64,000 nt of DNA from Ampullaceana balthica (Eukaryota > Mollusca > Gastropoda > Lymnaeidae). Each line of letters opens with the position of its first letter. Positions within the stretch are counted from its first letter, which is position 1. The DNA lies in the NCBI GenBank assembly GCA_944989445.1, contig CALYLW010000016.1, forward strand, positions 2,274,505 through 2,338,504. The letters are read 5' to 3'. The position numbers were made by a program, and so were the translations under genes. Shown here piece by piece: positions 23,185 to 35,030 of the stretch. Under the pieces are notes generated by a model, which saw nothing but the letters and a program-made list of their open reading frames with translations, was not told the DNA's origin and ran no database searches.

Positions 23185-23745
23185 GTAATTTGGTGCGCTG
23201 CTTTCTAAAATTAGTTTAACAATCGTGTGGTGATTAGCACTGTAAAAAAATATTATATTAATACTTTGTTTACTTTTCATGAATATTTCGTATTTATCAT
23301 ACAAGGATAAGTTACTTGGGCTTTTGACCAAAAAAAAGTGGGCGCCATGGGTGCCCTACAACCTCAATTTAAAATTACTTTTTATACATTTAAGGTAGTT
23401 TAATATTACGTATCTATCATACAAGGACACGTTTGTTGGGCTTTTGAAAAAAGTGGGTGCCGTAGGCGCCCTAAATAAAAGTGGGAGCAGCAGCACAACC
23501 TATATTATATACATACTTTGTGTACCTTTCAGGAATATTTCGTATTTATCATACAAGGATAAGTTACTTGGGCTTTTGGCATAAAAAATAAAATTTATAA
23601 AAAAACAATTATAAAATACTTTATGTGCATTTACGAACTTTTAATATTACGTATTTATCATACAAGGACAAGTTAGTTGAGCTTTTTAAAAAGGTGGGCG
23701 CCGTAGGCGCCACGGCACCGCAGCACGAACTAGTTTAAAATATCC
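23185..23745 (+). mobile_element. Degenerate Helitron-associated tandem module
   Basis: Opens with AATTTGGTGCGCTGCTTTCT. It then has four diverged ~100-140 bp repeats, each with TACAAGGA(T/C)A followed by GGGCTTTTG; repeats 1, 2 and 4 also carry palindromic boxes such as GGCGCCATGGGTGCCC or GCGCCGTAGGCGCC, which the third lacks. The same modules form the inside of the intact minus-strand Helitron at 63537-63998, so this is probably a decayed relative. The opening segment is inverted relative to that element. Confidence 0.55.
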
Positions 23746-24266
23746 TCAAAAGTGAGTAACCATAACATCCTTCTAAATTACACCAGAACATGTATATCGT
23801 GTGAAAACTAGATTTTTACTCATTATGATTCATTTACTTCTAGAGATAGCAGTGTGAAAAAATTATTTTGATCTTTCCAATCGCTTCATTTAAAATAATA
23901 ATAATGATAAATAATTTTAAAAAATTCGCGGCAACCCTGTTGTAGAAAACAAAACTATTTAAAAAATAATTTTCATGTAAATTCTTATTTGTCAGCATTC
24001 AGTAAACGTGTAATTTCAAGCACATGTTCCTATATTGCCGGTATACTGGTTTTATTTTATCTCTTTGATCGGTTATCTCGATGAATTTAGGCAGTCCCTA
24101 AGGCCCGCGACATTACTGAGTTCAACCATATTAAATTGACTTCAACAATAAAAACGCATTTATGTAACTCTCTTTATTCAAGCAAAGCTGGAGTTTTATG
24201 GAGTGAAACTGAAAAAAGTCGTTAAACCCAATCTATACAAAGCTAGTTGATAACATTCTGAATATT
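23746..24266. other. Non-coding, nothing recognised
   Basis: AT-rich, no gene or element recognised. Confidence 0.5.
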
Positions 24267-24569
24267 GTTGCACTTCCACATGGCCGGTTGCACTTCCACA
24301 AGGCCGGTTGCACTTCCACAAGGCCGGTTGCACTTCCACAAGGCCGGTTGCACTTCCACAAGGCCGGTTGCACTTCCACAAGGCCGGTTGCACTTCCACA
24401 AGGCCGGTTGCACTTCCACATAGCCGGTTGCACTTCCACAAGGCCGGTTGCACTTCCACAAGGCCGGTTGCACTTCCACATGGCCGGTTGCACTTCCACA
24501 TGGCCGGTTGCACTTCCACATGGCCGGTTGCACGTCCACAAGGCCGGTTGCACTTCCACAAGGCCGGTT
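24267..24569. repeat. 20 bp minisatellite, 15 units
   Basis: Unit GTTGCACTTCCACAAGGCCG with A/T variants before GGCC. The unit has no stop in several frames on both strands, giving six overlapping spurious open frames of 62-136 codons. Confidence 0.95.
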
Positions 24570-25218
24570 ATATCTGAAATGTTTACTCTTAATAGATATA
24601 CCTATAAATATTTGTTTGGACTCAACTCACATGTGATAGAGAACATTTATTTAATAATCAACAAACGTATTTACGTATCAAGTTTCAAAAACTTATGAGG
24701 AATTAAAATGAAGTACTTCATCATGCGACTTGATTTTTTTTCCTTTAAATCTGTTTGATGGCATATCGCATTTACCAGGGCGGAATGTTGTTGAGAAAAT
24801 TATGTAAACCAAGATTATAATCAAACAACTGTAGATCATTATTTGTAGACTTCAGTTTCCTCTAGCCGGATAAAAAAAGACGCTAATCGTTTAATCCGTC
24901 CTGCGTGCAGGTAAATTAAGGTGGAACAATCTGACTTTATGTTGCTAGGTGGCGTTAAACAAGGTGTCCAGTTACAGCACTTGGTGTTTAGCGGATGTGC
25001 TGACATTCAAGTATAGCGTTTAAACACGATGTAGAGTCTTTCAGTTACGATATTTAATAGATTAGACGTGCTGGTTGGAATAAAAGAAAATGTAAATTTT
25101 ATGTTTAAGGTAAAACTTGCCAAAAGATTTTTCCCAAGACAATTTTTACCACCTCCCCCTTTGTTTCCCCGTTTGAGCAGCTTGAAGAACATTTATGACC
25201 CCTTTCCTCAATGGTAGG
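24570..25218. other. Non-coding, nothing recognised
   Basis: No supportable gene. Confidence 0.5.
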
Positions 25219-25226
25219 CACTAAAA

Positions 25227-25615
25227 GAGGGGTCGGCGAACAGGGGTTAATTTCCCCATTTGGGGTAAAGCGGGAACTCTTTGGGGTAAAGCGGGAACTC
25301 TTTGGGGTAAAGCGGGAACTCTTTGGGGTAAAGCGGGAACTCTTTGGGGTAAAGCGGGAACTCTTTGGGGTAATGCAGACCCAATGGGTGATATAAATCC
25401 GCTAGAACCCGCTCCTATGGGGGTAGCATCAACATAATATTTCAGACTCAATGGGTGATATAAATCGGCTAGAACCCGCTTATATAGGGGTAGCATGAAC
25501 ATAATATTTCAGACTCAGTGGGTGATATAAATCGGCTAGAACCCGCTCCTATGGGGGTAGCAACATAATATTTTAAAATTTTGGTTAATGATGCAAACAA
25601 GTTCGCCAACCCCTG
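25227..25615. mobile_element. hAT-type MITE carrying two minisatellites
   Basis: Left end GAGGGGTCGGCGAAC and right end GTTCGCCAACCCCTG are inverted repeats of the common hAT type (CAGGGGTYGGCGAAC). Flanking 8-mers CACTAAAA (25219-25226) and CTCTAAGA (25616-25623) match at 6 of 8, consistent with an old target-site duplication. Inside are five 21 bp units (25262-25366, GGGGTAAAGCGGGAACTCTT plus T) and three 67 bp units (25378-25573). Confidence 0.68.
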
Positions 25616-25623
25616 CTCTAAGA

Positions 25624-27144
25624 GAACATCAAAAAAGGAACCGTGGTCACCGAGGGGAAATTGATAATAAACGTCGAAACACAAAAACAATTGACTAGAA
25701 ATGATGACATGATCCATTGTGGATTGGTCAAAGACCATCTGTACGCGCTTGATAGGTTCAAAGAATCATACTAATTGCTTTTAATAAACAAGTCCTCTTC
25801 TTTTCTTTCTAACTAAACTTTAACTTTAATATAGATTTATATGCGCACGATGCATGTGCCCACACAGATCTCTACGAGGCTATAAACAATGCACGTTAAA
25901 AGATTGACTAGCAAAAGAAAAACAACAGGGCCTTATATTCACAGTCAAATGTCATGTTATTATAATGCGTCAGAGAACGCGTGGAGATGAAAAGTGATCA
26001 ACATAAAAGAATCGACTTCTCTGTGCGATAAACTAGGTTAAATAAACAACGTTAAGGAATATTTATATTTACTATCACGTATATTCCTGTAGTTCTTATT
26101 GCATCCTTGTCCAAGCAAGAATATATATCACGTTGTTGAAACTACCGTTCAGTTGTATATTGATTATATTTTAAAATTAAAACATGAATACCTCTGTTTG
26201 AACTCTCAACAACCAATTGTTATTGCTGTCACTGCATGTTCATTAATTTACCACTGGTAAAGTCGACATGACCTGTGGTTCAGGCACACCAGTTTATGTG
26301 ACTGGCAACTTGTTAAAGGAATTATGACTAATGTCCAGCAGATCATGTTCTGTTGTCTGACTGTGTGTGTGTGTGTACACGCATTTGTCTGGACTTCATG
26401 ACCCAAAAAGTAAAGTTTCTTGTTTATCCACAGACGACAAAATAAAATAATTTCCGTTTTTTTAAATAAGAGGTTACCGTGTATTTCTCCCTGTGTGATA
26501 ATCCCATTCAAAGAATCATGGGAAATGAATGACAGAACCGTCAATGTCCTCGTCTAACGAAAGTTTCAATAACTGGAGCAATGAGCTAAGAACTCACGAG
26601 CTAACATCATAATTGGGCAACCGACACTTCAATCAGTCATCCTTCAACTTCCAATATGACCTTGACCCTTCCCGTTCATCTTAACCTCATCAAATGAATC
26701 CTGAACGTCATGGGCGTATTAACATGACTCATTCATTCCAGTAAACCAAATAAGAGTGTGAAAAACTTCAGTATATAGGATATATTATCTTTGACAAGGA
26801 AACTTGCACTTTTTAAATATCAAAAGATTTTATTTGTAATACATTTGTTTACGATATTCATCTTTTTAAAAAGCTATTGTTATTATTATTATTTTAAATT
26901 AGGTTTTATGCCTTTGTTTTATTGAATTATTTCTGTCGTCCAGAAATCACGATAATCTAACATGTAAATATCTCTGTTTGTTAGTGTCCACAGCGTGCTA
27001 AGCTATGTGAAGAGAATGATCAGAATTTATATTACTAAGCTTTTATGACACTTCATGCGTCATTACATGCACGCCTACTGCCACCGTCCAACAATAAATT
27101 CAACACAACCTGCCAAAAATAAAAACTACACGACCTTCATCCTT
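25624..27144. other. Non-coding, nothing recognised
   Basis: No gene recognised in about 1.5 kb. A short (TG)n run lies near 26360. Confidence 0.5.
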
Positions 27145-28347
27145 CCAGCAATATTATCCATCATTGCTACCACCCTCCACCAATAATATCCACACCTTGC
27201 TACCACCCTCCACCAATAATATCCACACCTTGCTACCACCCTCCACCAATAATATCCACACCTTGCTACCACCCTCCACCAATAATATCCACACCTTGCT
27301 ACCACCCTCCACCAATAATATCCACACCTTGCTACCACCCTCCACCAATAATATCCACACCTTGCTACCACCCTCCACCAATAATATCCACACCTTGCTA
27401 CCACTCTCCACCAATAATATCCACACCTTGCTACCACCCTCCACCAATAATATCCACAACTTGCTACCACCCTCCACCAATATTATCCACACCTTGCTAC
27501 CACCCTCCACCAATAATATCCACAACTTGCTACCACCTCCACCAATAATATCCACACCTTGCTACCACCCTCCACCAATAATATCCACACCTTGATACCA
27601 CCCTCCACCACTAATATCCACACCTTGCTACCACCCTCCACCAATAATATCCACAACTTGCTACCACCCTTCACTAATAACTTCCACACCTTGCTACCAC
27701 CCTCTACCAATAATATCCACAACTTGCTACCACCCTCCACCACTAATATCCACACCTTGCTACCACCCTCCACCAATAATATCCACAACTTGCTACCACC
27801 CTTCACTAATAACTTCCACACCTTGCTACCACCCTCCACCAATAATATCCACAACTTGCTACCACCCTCCACCACTAATATCCACACCTTGCTACCACCC
27901 TCCACCAATAATATCCACACCTTGCTACCACCCTCAACCAATATTATCCACAACTTACTACCACCCTCCACCACTAATATCCACACCTTGCTACCACCCT
28001 CCACTATTAATATCCACACCTTGCTACCACCCTCCACCAATAATATCCACACCTTGCTACCACCCTCCACCAATACTATCCACACCTTGCTACCACCCTC
28101 CACCACTAATATCCACACCTTGCTACCACCCTCCACCAATAATATCCACAACTTGCTACCACCCTCCACCACTAATATCCACACCTTGCTACCACCCTCC
28201 ACCAATAATATCCACACCTTGCTACCACCCTCCACCAATAATATCCACAACTTGCTACCACCCTCCACCACTAATATCCACACCTTGCTACCACCCTCCA
28301 CCAATAACATCCACACCTTGCTACCACCCTTCACTAATACTATGTCT
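27145..28347. repeat. 33 bp minisatellite, ~36 units, with higher-order structure
   Basis: Unit CACCCTCCACCAATAATATC plus CACACCTTGCTAC. Variant units (ACTAATATC, CACAACTTG, TTCACTAATAACTTCC) recur; the rare TTCACTAATAACTT variant is repeated 132 bp (4 units) apart at about 27668 and 27800. Period is a multiple of 3, so long open frames on both strands are artefacts. Confidence 0.95.
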
Positions 28348-29235
28348 ACATGCTACAACCCAGATAAAACTATTGTTGTCCAATGTAAATATGTTCTTAT
28401 TAACTTAAGCCGACGCTTTGTTGACATCATCAAATGAACATTTGCATTCATATGGAATCGTAATTTTTCATCTGATACCGCATAATCCTGAAAGGCAAAT
28501 GGCCAAAGTGTAGAGATAAAAATGTAATGAGCATATGATATCTTTAAAAAATAAACCCAATTTAGCCGCCAAACGCAGTAACGAAACGTGGTCGTAAGGC
28601 AGTGGTTCTCATTTTTTTACGACTTGAGTTCATGTGGAAAGGATATAAAAATTTTTTGCATTGAAACGTCACGTCTCTTCGTAGCAGTGGACCACCTTCG
28701 AATATAACGGATATAAACAATATATTTTTTTTTCAAGTGGTTGCATTGAATAAAAAATATATAATTTAATTTAGCACCCCCCTTTTGATATGAAGTACGG
28801 CACTTAAAATTATGTTGAAATCTCCCAGCTACAACGCCATTGTTATGAAAACTCCAAGCCATCTTTTCACGACACTATAATTAGATCAAGACAAAAGGAA
28901 ATCCATAAAAAAGCAGCCAATCAAAGCCGTGCGTTTTGTTTACAATAATACGTAAGTGGTCGCACTTGAAGCCGAGCGGTTTGTTTGGAGAAACACGCCA
29001 CTGAATAGATCGTGATATTAGACTGAACAATGCAGCATCGCCGGATAATTGTGTGGCTGAAATAGGGGCCACCCGAAGTGTAAAATTTTTTAGTAATGTT
29101 ATTATCTTTTCAAATTTAGAGACACTGGAAGAGGATTCTCTAACTTTAATTGCATGTGGCCAATGGACATAAAGTTTAAAAAAAAAGATTTTGGGCCGTA
29201 CCTAGTATTTCACATAAATGGAATAATTAAACAAA
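28348..29235. other. Non-coding; possible hAT end near 28601
   Basis: CAGTGGTTCTCATTTTTTTA near 28601 looks like a hAT-type left end. A possible partner CGCCACTG lies near 29003, but no target duplication could be matched. Nothing else is recognised. Confidence 0.3.
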
Positions 29236-29250
29236 CCCGTAAAAACAAAG

Positions 29251-29748
29251 TTTTTGACTAAAAGTCCCTTATATATGAGACAAACTAAAAGTATTGATTA
29301 TGTTCAAACGCGACATACATTTACAGACTGAATCTGTCTTAACTTCCCTTTGCTTTATAACCCCTGGGGGGGGGGTGGGAGAGGGGAAAGGTCTGGTCAT
29401 CGATCGCTGGACCGAGCTCAGCGTGACACGTAAAATGTTAACAAAAGCACGCCGGTACATCTGGTTAAAACACGAGATGTGTTCACCGATGGCTGGCGTG
29501 AAGTCAAGTGACCCGTAAAATGTAAACAATAGCGATTTCTACATATAGTTTTATATAGATAAACTAAAAATGCATTAATTTTATTACGGTACTTTTGACC
29601 GATCTGAAATTTTGATAGGATGCATTGTTAGGTGACACGGGTCCGTGTGCCAAATTTCAGCTCGGTGGCTTCACGGGAAGTGGGTCATTTTTTACTTTTG
29701 TTTTTCGACCGCCCATGAGACGGCGGTGAAGTTAATATAAGGGATTTA
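29251..29748 (+). mobile_element. Dispersed copy of the inverted-end ~480 bp module
   Basis: Begins TTTTTGACTAAAAGTCCCTT and ends GTTAATATAAGGGATTTA. Internal blocks (ATTACGGTAC, GATCTGAAATTTTGATA, CAAATTTCAGCTCG, GAAGTGGGT) match the modules at 1491-2470 in the same order. Its ends AAGTCCCTTATAT and ATATAAGGGATTT are complementary. The middle differs from the array modules. No coding frame is supported. Confidence 0.65.
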
Positions 29749-29749
29749 A

Positions 29750-31410
29750 TTAGGGATATAAAAAGTAATAAGAAGAAATACTCCAGTAATAAGATTATAA
29801 TGTTTTAAGGTTTGGTAAATATCGTCCTTTTAGACTTATATATCTGAACATTTAATCGGTGTACGTGTGTATGTTTTATCTAGGCTATTCTTGTTTATAT
29901 TGAGAAAAGATAATATGAAATTTCCAATGTTTTTGTTGTTTCTTCAAATTTGAAAAAGAATCCTACTAGGGAAACAGCAAGAAATTTACTGAAATGCCTT
30001 TTCCCTCCACCCCCGCCTTTAACTAGATTTCTTTTAAATCAATACGACATTTTCTTTACATGTATGCGTTAAAACTGACATTCTATCAACAGTGGCGTTG
30101 CATGGGTTGGTCCGTGCCACTTACGTATAATACATTATTTATTGATGGTCGGTACCGCCGGCGTCTCGTTTTAGAAGAACATGAATCTAGCGCTAACCTT
30201 TACTCTATCTTCTCTCATCTCTCTATTTTCATATATTCTTATTTCTCTCCTTTTCCAACATCTCTAGTTTACCAAACGCTCTCAAAATTAACTAATTTTG
30301 ACAGTTTTCTCTTACGTAATAAGAGTTCCTACTTTGTTGTTGTTTTTCCCACATTAATATACATTGCAAAATGCCTCTGATTCTCTCCCTTACATAACTT
30401 AATACATATGTCTCTCTTCCATCTCTGAAGTGAAGCTTGATTTCATTGTGTATTATTTGTATCCTGAAAAAATTTGAACCCTGACCTTTAAATTTCGTAC
30501 TGCTGTATTCACTCCCCTTACAGTATTACGTTACATGCATCAAACGTATCCACTTACACAACATCGCAATCTCAACAAATGAATGAAACACAACAAACAA
30601 GGATCAAATTATAACAAACATTCATCAATCCATCTGCAGGTTACAACAAAATGATGTTTTAGATTACGCACAAAAATGAACGCGTGACCGGTGATCAGTG
30701 CGCACCGAATATCGCTGTGCGAAAGAAGAAGAAACAGAGCAGCGCACGTGTTTTCCTGGCTATTGTTAGCCCACTGTTTTGACTTCCACAACAAATATCT
30801 ATTTATATTGGTTTTATTACCCACGCCAACACACGAGACAGACGAGTCAATGAGGAGACGGCGAGGGTATTGTGTTACTAGGAGATCAATAATTCGAATT
30901 AAAGCCTTCAGTTAAAATATTTGAATTCCGGTCCTCTTTTGAGTGTTGTTTTTTTATAGTCTGTCTATGGGAGGAAATGGGGTCAAATGGAATTAGTGTT
31001 TGATTAGTGGTGATATATGTCTGGAAAGTAATACTTCTATTTAAGGAATGATGGAGTAGCTGAAATGGAGGTGCCTGGAGGCTATGGCGGACATAATTAT
31101 TTAGATTTAAAATAGACCAGACTTACTTGTTGAAAATAAAATTAACAAACAAACAAAAAATAGCAGAAGATCTCACACAACCTGAAACAGGACCTGAAAC
31201 AATGCTATCAAAGGCGTCAACTAAAGGTCGTCTTACTCTGTATATCTGTGTGCATCCCTCTTTCATGAACTTTGTCTTTTGAGAATGTTGAAATATATTT
31301 CATAAAAATATCCGTGTATTCGTTTTCTTATTGTTCACAATATGGTGTATTTTTTGTCGTTGAAAATTATACCTGTCTGTTGTTCATTAGCTGACTATGA
31401 GTTGGAAGTA
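29750..31410. other. Non-coding, nothing recognised
   Basis: No gene or element end recognised in about 1.7 kb. Short open frames here have no recognisable features. Confidence 0.5.
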
Positions 31411-32150
31411 TCTTAACTCTGTGTCGTCTCAGAGATTGAAGTACATTGTCTCTGTGTCGTCTCAGAGATTGAAGTACATTGTCTCTGTGTCGTCTGAGAG
31501 ATTGAAGTACATTGTCTCTGTGTCGTCTCAGAGATTGAAGTACATTGTCTCTGTGTCGTCTCAGAGATTGAAGTACATTGTCTCTGTGTTGACTCAGAGA
31601 TTGAAGTACATTGTCTCTGTGTCGTCTCAGAGATTGAAGTACATTGTCTCTGTGTCGTCTCAGAGATTGAAGTACATTGTCTCTGTGTCGACTCAGAGAT
31701 TGAAGTATATTGTCTCTGTGTCGTCTCAGAGATTGAAGTACATTGTCTCTGTGTTGTCTCAGAGATTGAAGTACATTGTCTCTGTGTCGTCTCAGAGATT
31801 GAAGTACATTGTCTCTGTGTCGTCTGAGAGATTGAAGTACATTGTCTCTGTGTCGTCTCAGAGATTGAAGTACATTGTCTCTGTGTCGTCTCAGAGATTG
31901 AAGTACATTGTCTCTGTGTCGTCTCAGAGATTGAAGTACATTGTCTCTGTGTCGTCTGAGAGATTGAAGTACATTGTCTCTGTGTCGTCTCAGAGATTGA
32001 AGTACATTGTCTCTGTGTCGTCTCAGAGATTGAAGTACATTGTCTCTGTGTCGTCTGAGAGATTGAAGTACATTGTCTCTGTGTCGTCTCAGAGATTGAA
32101 GTACATTGTCTCTGTGTCGTCTCAGAGATTGAAGTACATTGTCTCTGTGT
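31411..32150. repeat. 33 bp minisatellite, ~22 units
   Basis: Unit GTCTCTGTGTCGTCTCAGAG plus ATTGAAGTACATT, very homogeneous; GTCTGAGAG is the main variant. A 364 codon open frame through it is a consequence of the period. Confidence 0.95.
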
Positions 32151-32318
32151 TGTGTATAAGATGGAAGTACCTCCTCTCTGTGTTCTCTATCTGGATTAAT
32201 TTAATTATTTCTGTTTTGGTTTCAACCGTTCAGACTTTGAATGGCCCTAGTGATGGACCTGCTCAATTTCTCCTTTCAATGCATGCCTCCGTCCTCTCTT
32301 CATATCCAACCCCCTTTA

Positions 32319-32351
32319 TCTCTCTCTCTCTCTTTATCTCTCTCTCTCTCT

Positions 32352-32410
<59 letters not shown>
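32319..32410. repeat. (TC)n microsatellite
   Basis: Nearly pure CT dinucleotide run with two TTTATC interruptions. Confidence 0.97.
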
Positions 32411-32413
<3 letters not shown>

Positions 32414-33017
32414 AACTTCCTTTTCCTCCGCCAGCTATTAATCCCTCCCAGAAATTTCTCCAAACATTCTCCAGTCTCGCACCAAATATAAGCTGTCTAG
32501 ATTTAACATCATATTTTCCCAGTTCACAATGTCGCTAAGATTTTATCCGGTTTCCTAAGCTTTGTTAAATATTTTATCCAATCAGACGGCTTACCTCTCA
32601 AGTTTTACAATTCCTTAGCTCCACCGAATTTCTGACCATCTCGTAAAGTCTGGGACAAGCCGAGTGTTTGGCATCTAAATATGAATGATGCATTGTCTCT
32701 TTCAAATATATCCTGATATAATCCTTTCATTACATTAGTAAGGCTCATTTGGGTTTTTCGGCGTTCAGCACATTTAACTGGAATATGGCGATTGTGAAAA
32801 CATGATTGTATAATATTGTTAAATAAGTTTCACTAAAAGATTAAAAGCCTAGAGGTAAAATAATCAGGCGAATAGCCGTCTCAGGCTAGCGAACGGGGAT
32901 TTGCTATAGGGTACATCAAAGGAAACAGTCAGTGGAAAGTAATAGACCAAATATTGGTCTGTGATTTGGGAGACAGCTTTGACATTGCGTGAAAGAACTT
33001 GTCGAAATTGTCACTGT
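32411..33017. other. Non-coding, nothing recognised
   Basis: No gene or element recognised. Confidence 0.5.
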
Positions 33018-33025
33018 ATTGAGAT

Positions 33026-33176
33026 CAGTGCCGGATTTACTTATAAGCTAAAAATGCTATAACTTAGTGCTCCCACTTCCTTATGAGTCCCCCCAAAAAA
33101 ATAACAGAATATCTGGAATAAAAGGCCCCATATCTCAAATAGCTTTGGGCCTTATAAATTCTAAATCATGGCCCTG
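33026..33176. mobile_element. hAT-type MITE, 151 bp, with perfect 8 bp target duplication
   Basis: Flanked by ATTGAGAT at 33018-33025 and ATTGAGAT at 33177-33184. The ends CAGTGCCGGATTTA and (reverse strand) CAGGGCCATGATTTA are imperfect inverted repeats. An 8 bp duplication with CAG-type ends indicates hAT. Confidence 0.82.
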
Positions 33177-33184
33177 ATTGAGAT

Positions 33185-34487
33185 GAACGAATGTTACATC
33201 TTTTGTCAATTGTTTAAAAGTATTTTTAAGTATTTCTCATTGCCTGTAAACGCTCAGACCGTTCACACACATGATAAGAAAACAAACGAGGCGAACAGAT
33301 TTAGATTTTTGTTTTGAAAAGAATACGATTGGTTTCTCCAAATATTGTAGCAATTTCATTTTTAACCGATGCTTATTAAATGTGTGACTCCTTAAGACAA
33401 GTAGCCCCCTCTCGCCCCCCTTCCATCCAAGCATCGTGAGACGGCCGGTCAAGCATGACAAATGACCAATGTTCACGTCCTCCCCCGGATGTTGATAACA
33501 TTAGAACCGGAAATAGCAATGCATCATGGACCCGAGCGACCCAAAAAATTCTCGCCATTCATTCAGCCAAGATATGCGCAGTAAATAGATGGAATGTCGC
33601 TGCACATCCTCGGGTAGATGTGAACCAGACATAACGGACCAGCTCCATGTTGTGACGTCATGCTTTGTGCAAAGACATTCTTTTTGGTTTCATGTCTGAC
33701 TTTTAGAATTCCTGACCATAAATTGGCTGGCTTTCTCATCTTCAGATTTGCTATTTCCTTTTCTCTCTTTCTCGTTCTCTTTCTCCATCCATCTCTATCT
33801 CTCTCTCTCTCTTTCTCGCTCTCACTTTCTCCTTTCTATCTGTTTCTCCCTTACTCCTTCACTCAATCACTCCACCCTCTCATAATTACTTCCTCCGAGC
33901 TCAGTATCTCCAAAACATACACACTGACCTAGTGCAAAATAAAAAGATTTAAAATTAACTAATTTTGGCCCTGATTACGGGAAGTTACCTCCCCCTTTTT
34001 CTGTCTGATGAAGTCCATTCGTCTCCCAAATACTAATTAAGTCCCTTGGCAGTACAGCGATGCCCGTCCTATTTGCAAGACGCCTGCATCAAAGGGCCGC
34101 CACTCCCAACTACGCTTAAAGCAAGTCATAAAAATTGACTTACACGATTATATTGGCTGATATTTTAGGCCTCGCCCTCTAATTAGATTCCCTCTCCAAG
34201 AATTTCGGTATTCAATCAAAATCGATTTTGTTGCCCTCCTTTACTACTTCCCGTAAATTTCATCGTTTACTTTCATATTGTATTACACATTTTTTAATAT
34301 TATTTTACCCTGCCCGTGTAAGTTAGATTACAAAATAATGATCCTCCCACCCCCCCCAACCCCATGCACGCCCCATCAAATAAATCGCTCCAAAATCCTA
34401 CATATTATATTTTTAATAAACTATTATTGTATGAAACATACTTTTTTAGAAATAAGACAAGTAAATGTAGGCAAAAATTGTGCCAGG
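33185..34487. other. Non-coding with CT-rich tract
   Basis: Contains a TC-rich tract at about 33765-33850. No supportable gene. Confidence 0.5.
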
Positions 34488-34908
34488 GGCCAATGTACTA
34501 TCGGCAGGGGCCAACGTACTATCGTCAGTGGCCAACGTACTATCGGCAGGGGCCAACGTACTATCGGCAGGGGCCAACGTTCTATCGGCAGGGGCCAACC
34601 TTCTATCGGCAGGGGCTAACGTACTATCGGCAGGGGCCAACGTACTATCGGCAGGGGCCAACGTTCTATCGGCAGGGGCCAACGTTCTATCGGCAGGGGC
34701 CAACTTTCTATCGGCAGGGGCCAACGTACTATCGGCAGGGGCCACCGTTCTATCGGCAGGGGCCAACGTACTATCAGCAGGGGCCAACGTACTATCGGCA
34801 GGGGCCAACGTACTATTGGCAGGGGCCAACGTACTATTGGCAGGGGCCAACGTACTATCGGCAGGGGCCAACGTACTATTGGCAGGGGCCAACGTACTAT
34901 TGGAAGGG
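34488..34908. repeat. 21 bp minisatellite, ~20 units
   Basis: Unit GGCAGGGGCCAACGTACTAT plus C (variants GTTCTATC, GTACTATT). No stops in several frames, giving spurious frames of 113-234 codons. Confidence 0.95.
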
Positions 34909-35030
34909 GTAATTATTGATGGCAGAATTAGGGGATTGAATTTATTATTGAGTCCGATTGCACGCTCCTTTCTTAAAAAAGATGTTTTTGTTATTCTGAT
35001 GAATGTTATAAAAATTGATGAGAAATCTGA

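Noticed and set aside
24196..24698. Six overlapping open frames in the 20 bp repeat
   Set aside because: Stop-free repeat in several frames on both strands; no gene.
27126..28437. Long open frames on both strands
   Set aside because: 33 bp repeat without stops in several frames; no non-repeat coding sequence attached.
28601..29010. Possible hAT element between CAGTGG and CCACTG
   Set aside because: Ends match over too few bases and no 8 bp duplication could be found.
31397..32491. 364 codon open frame
   Set aside because: 33 bp minisatellite followed by a (TC)n run; no protein-like region.
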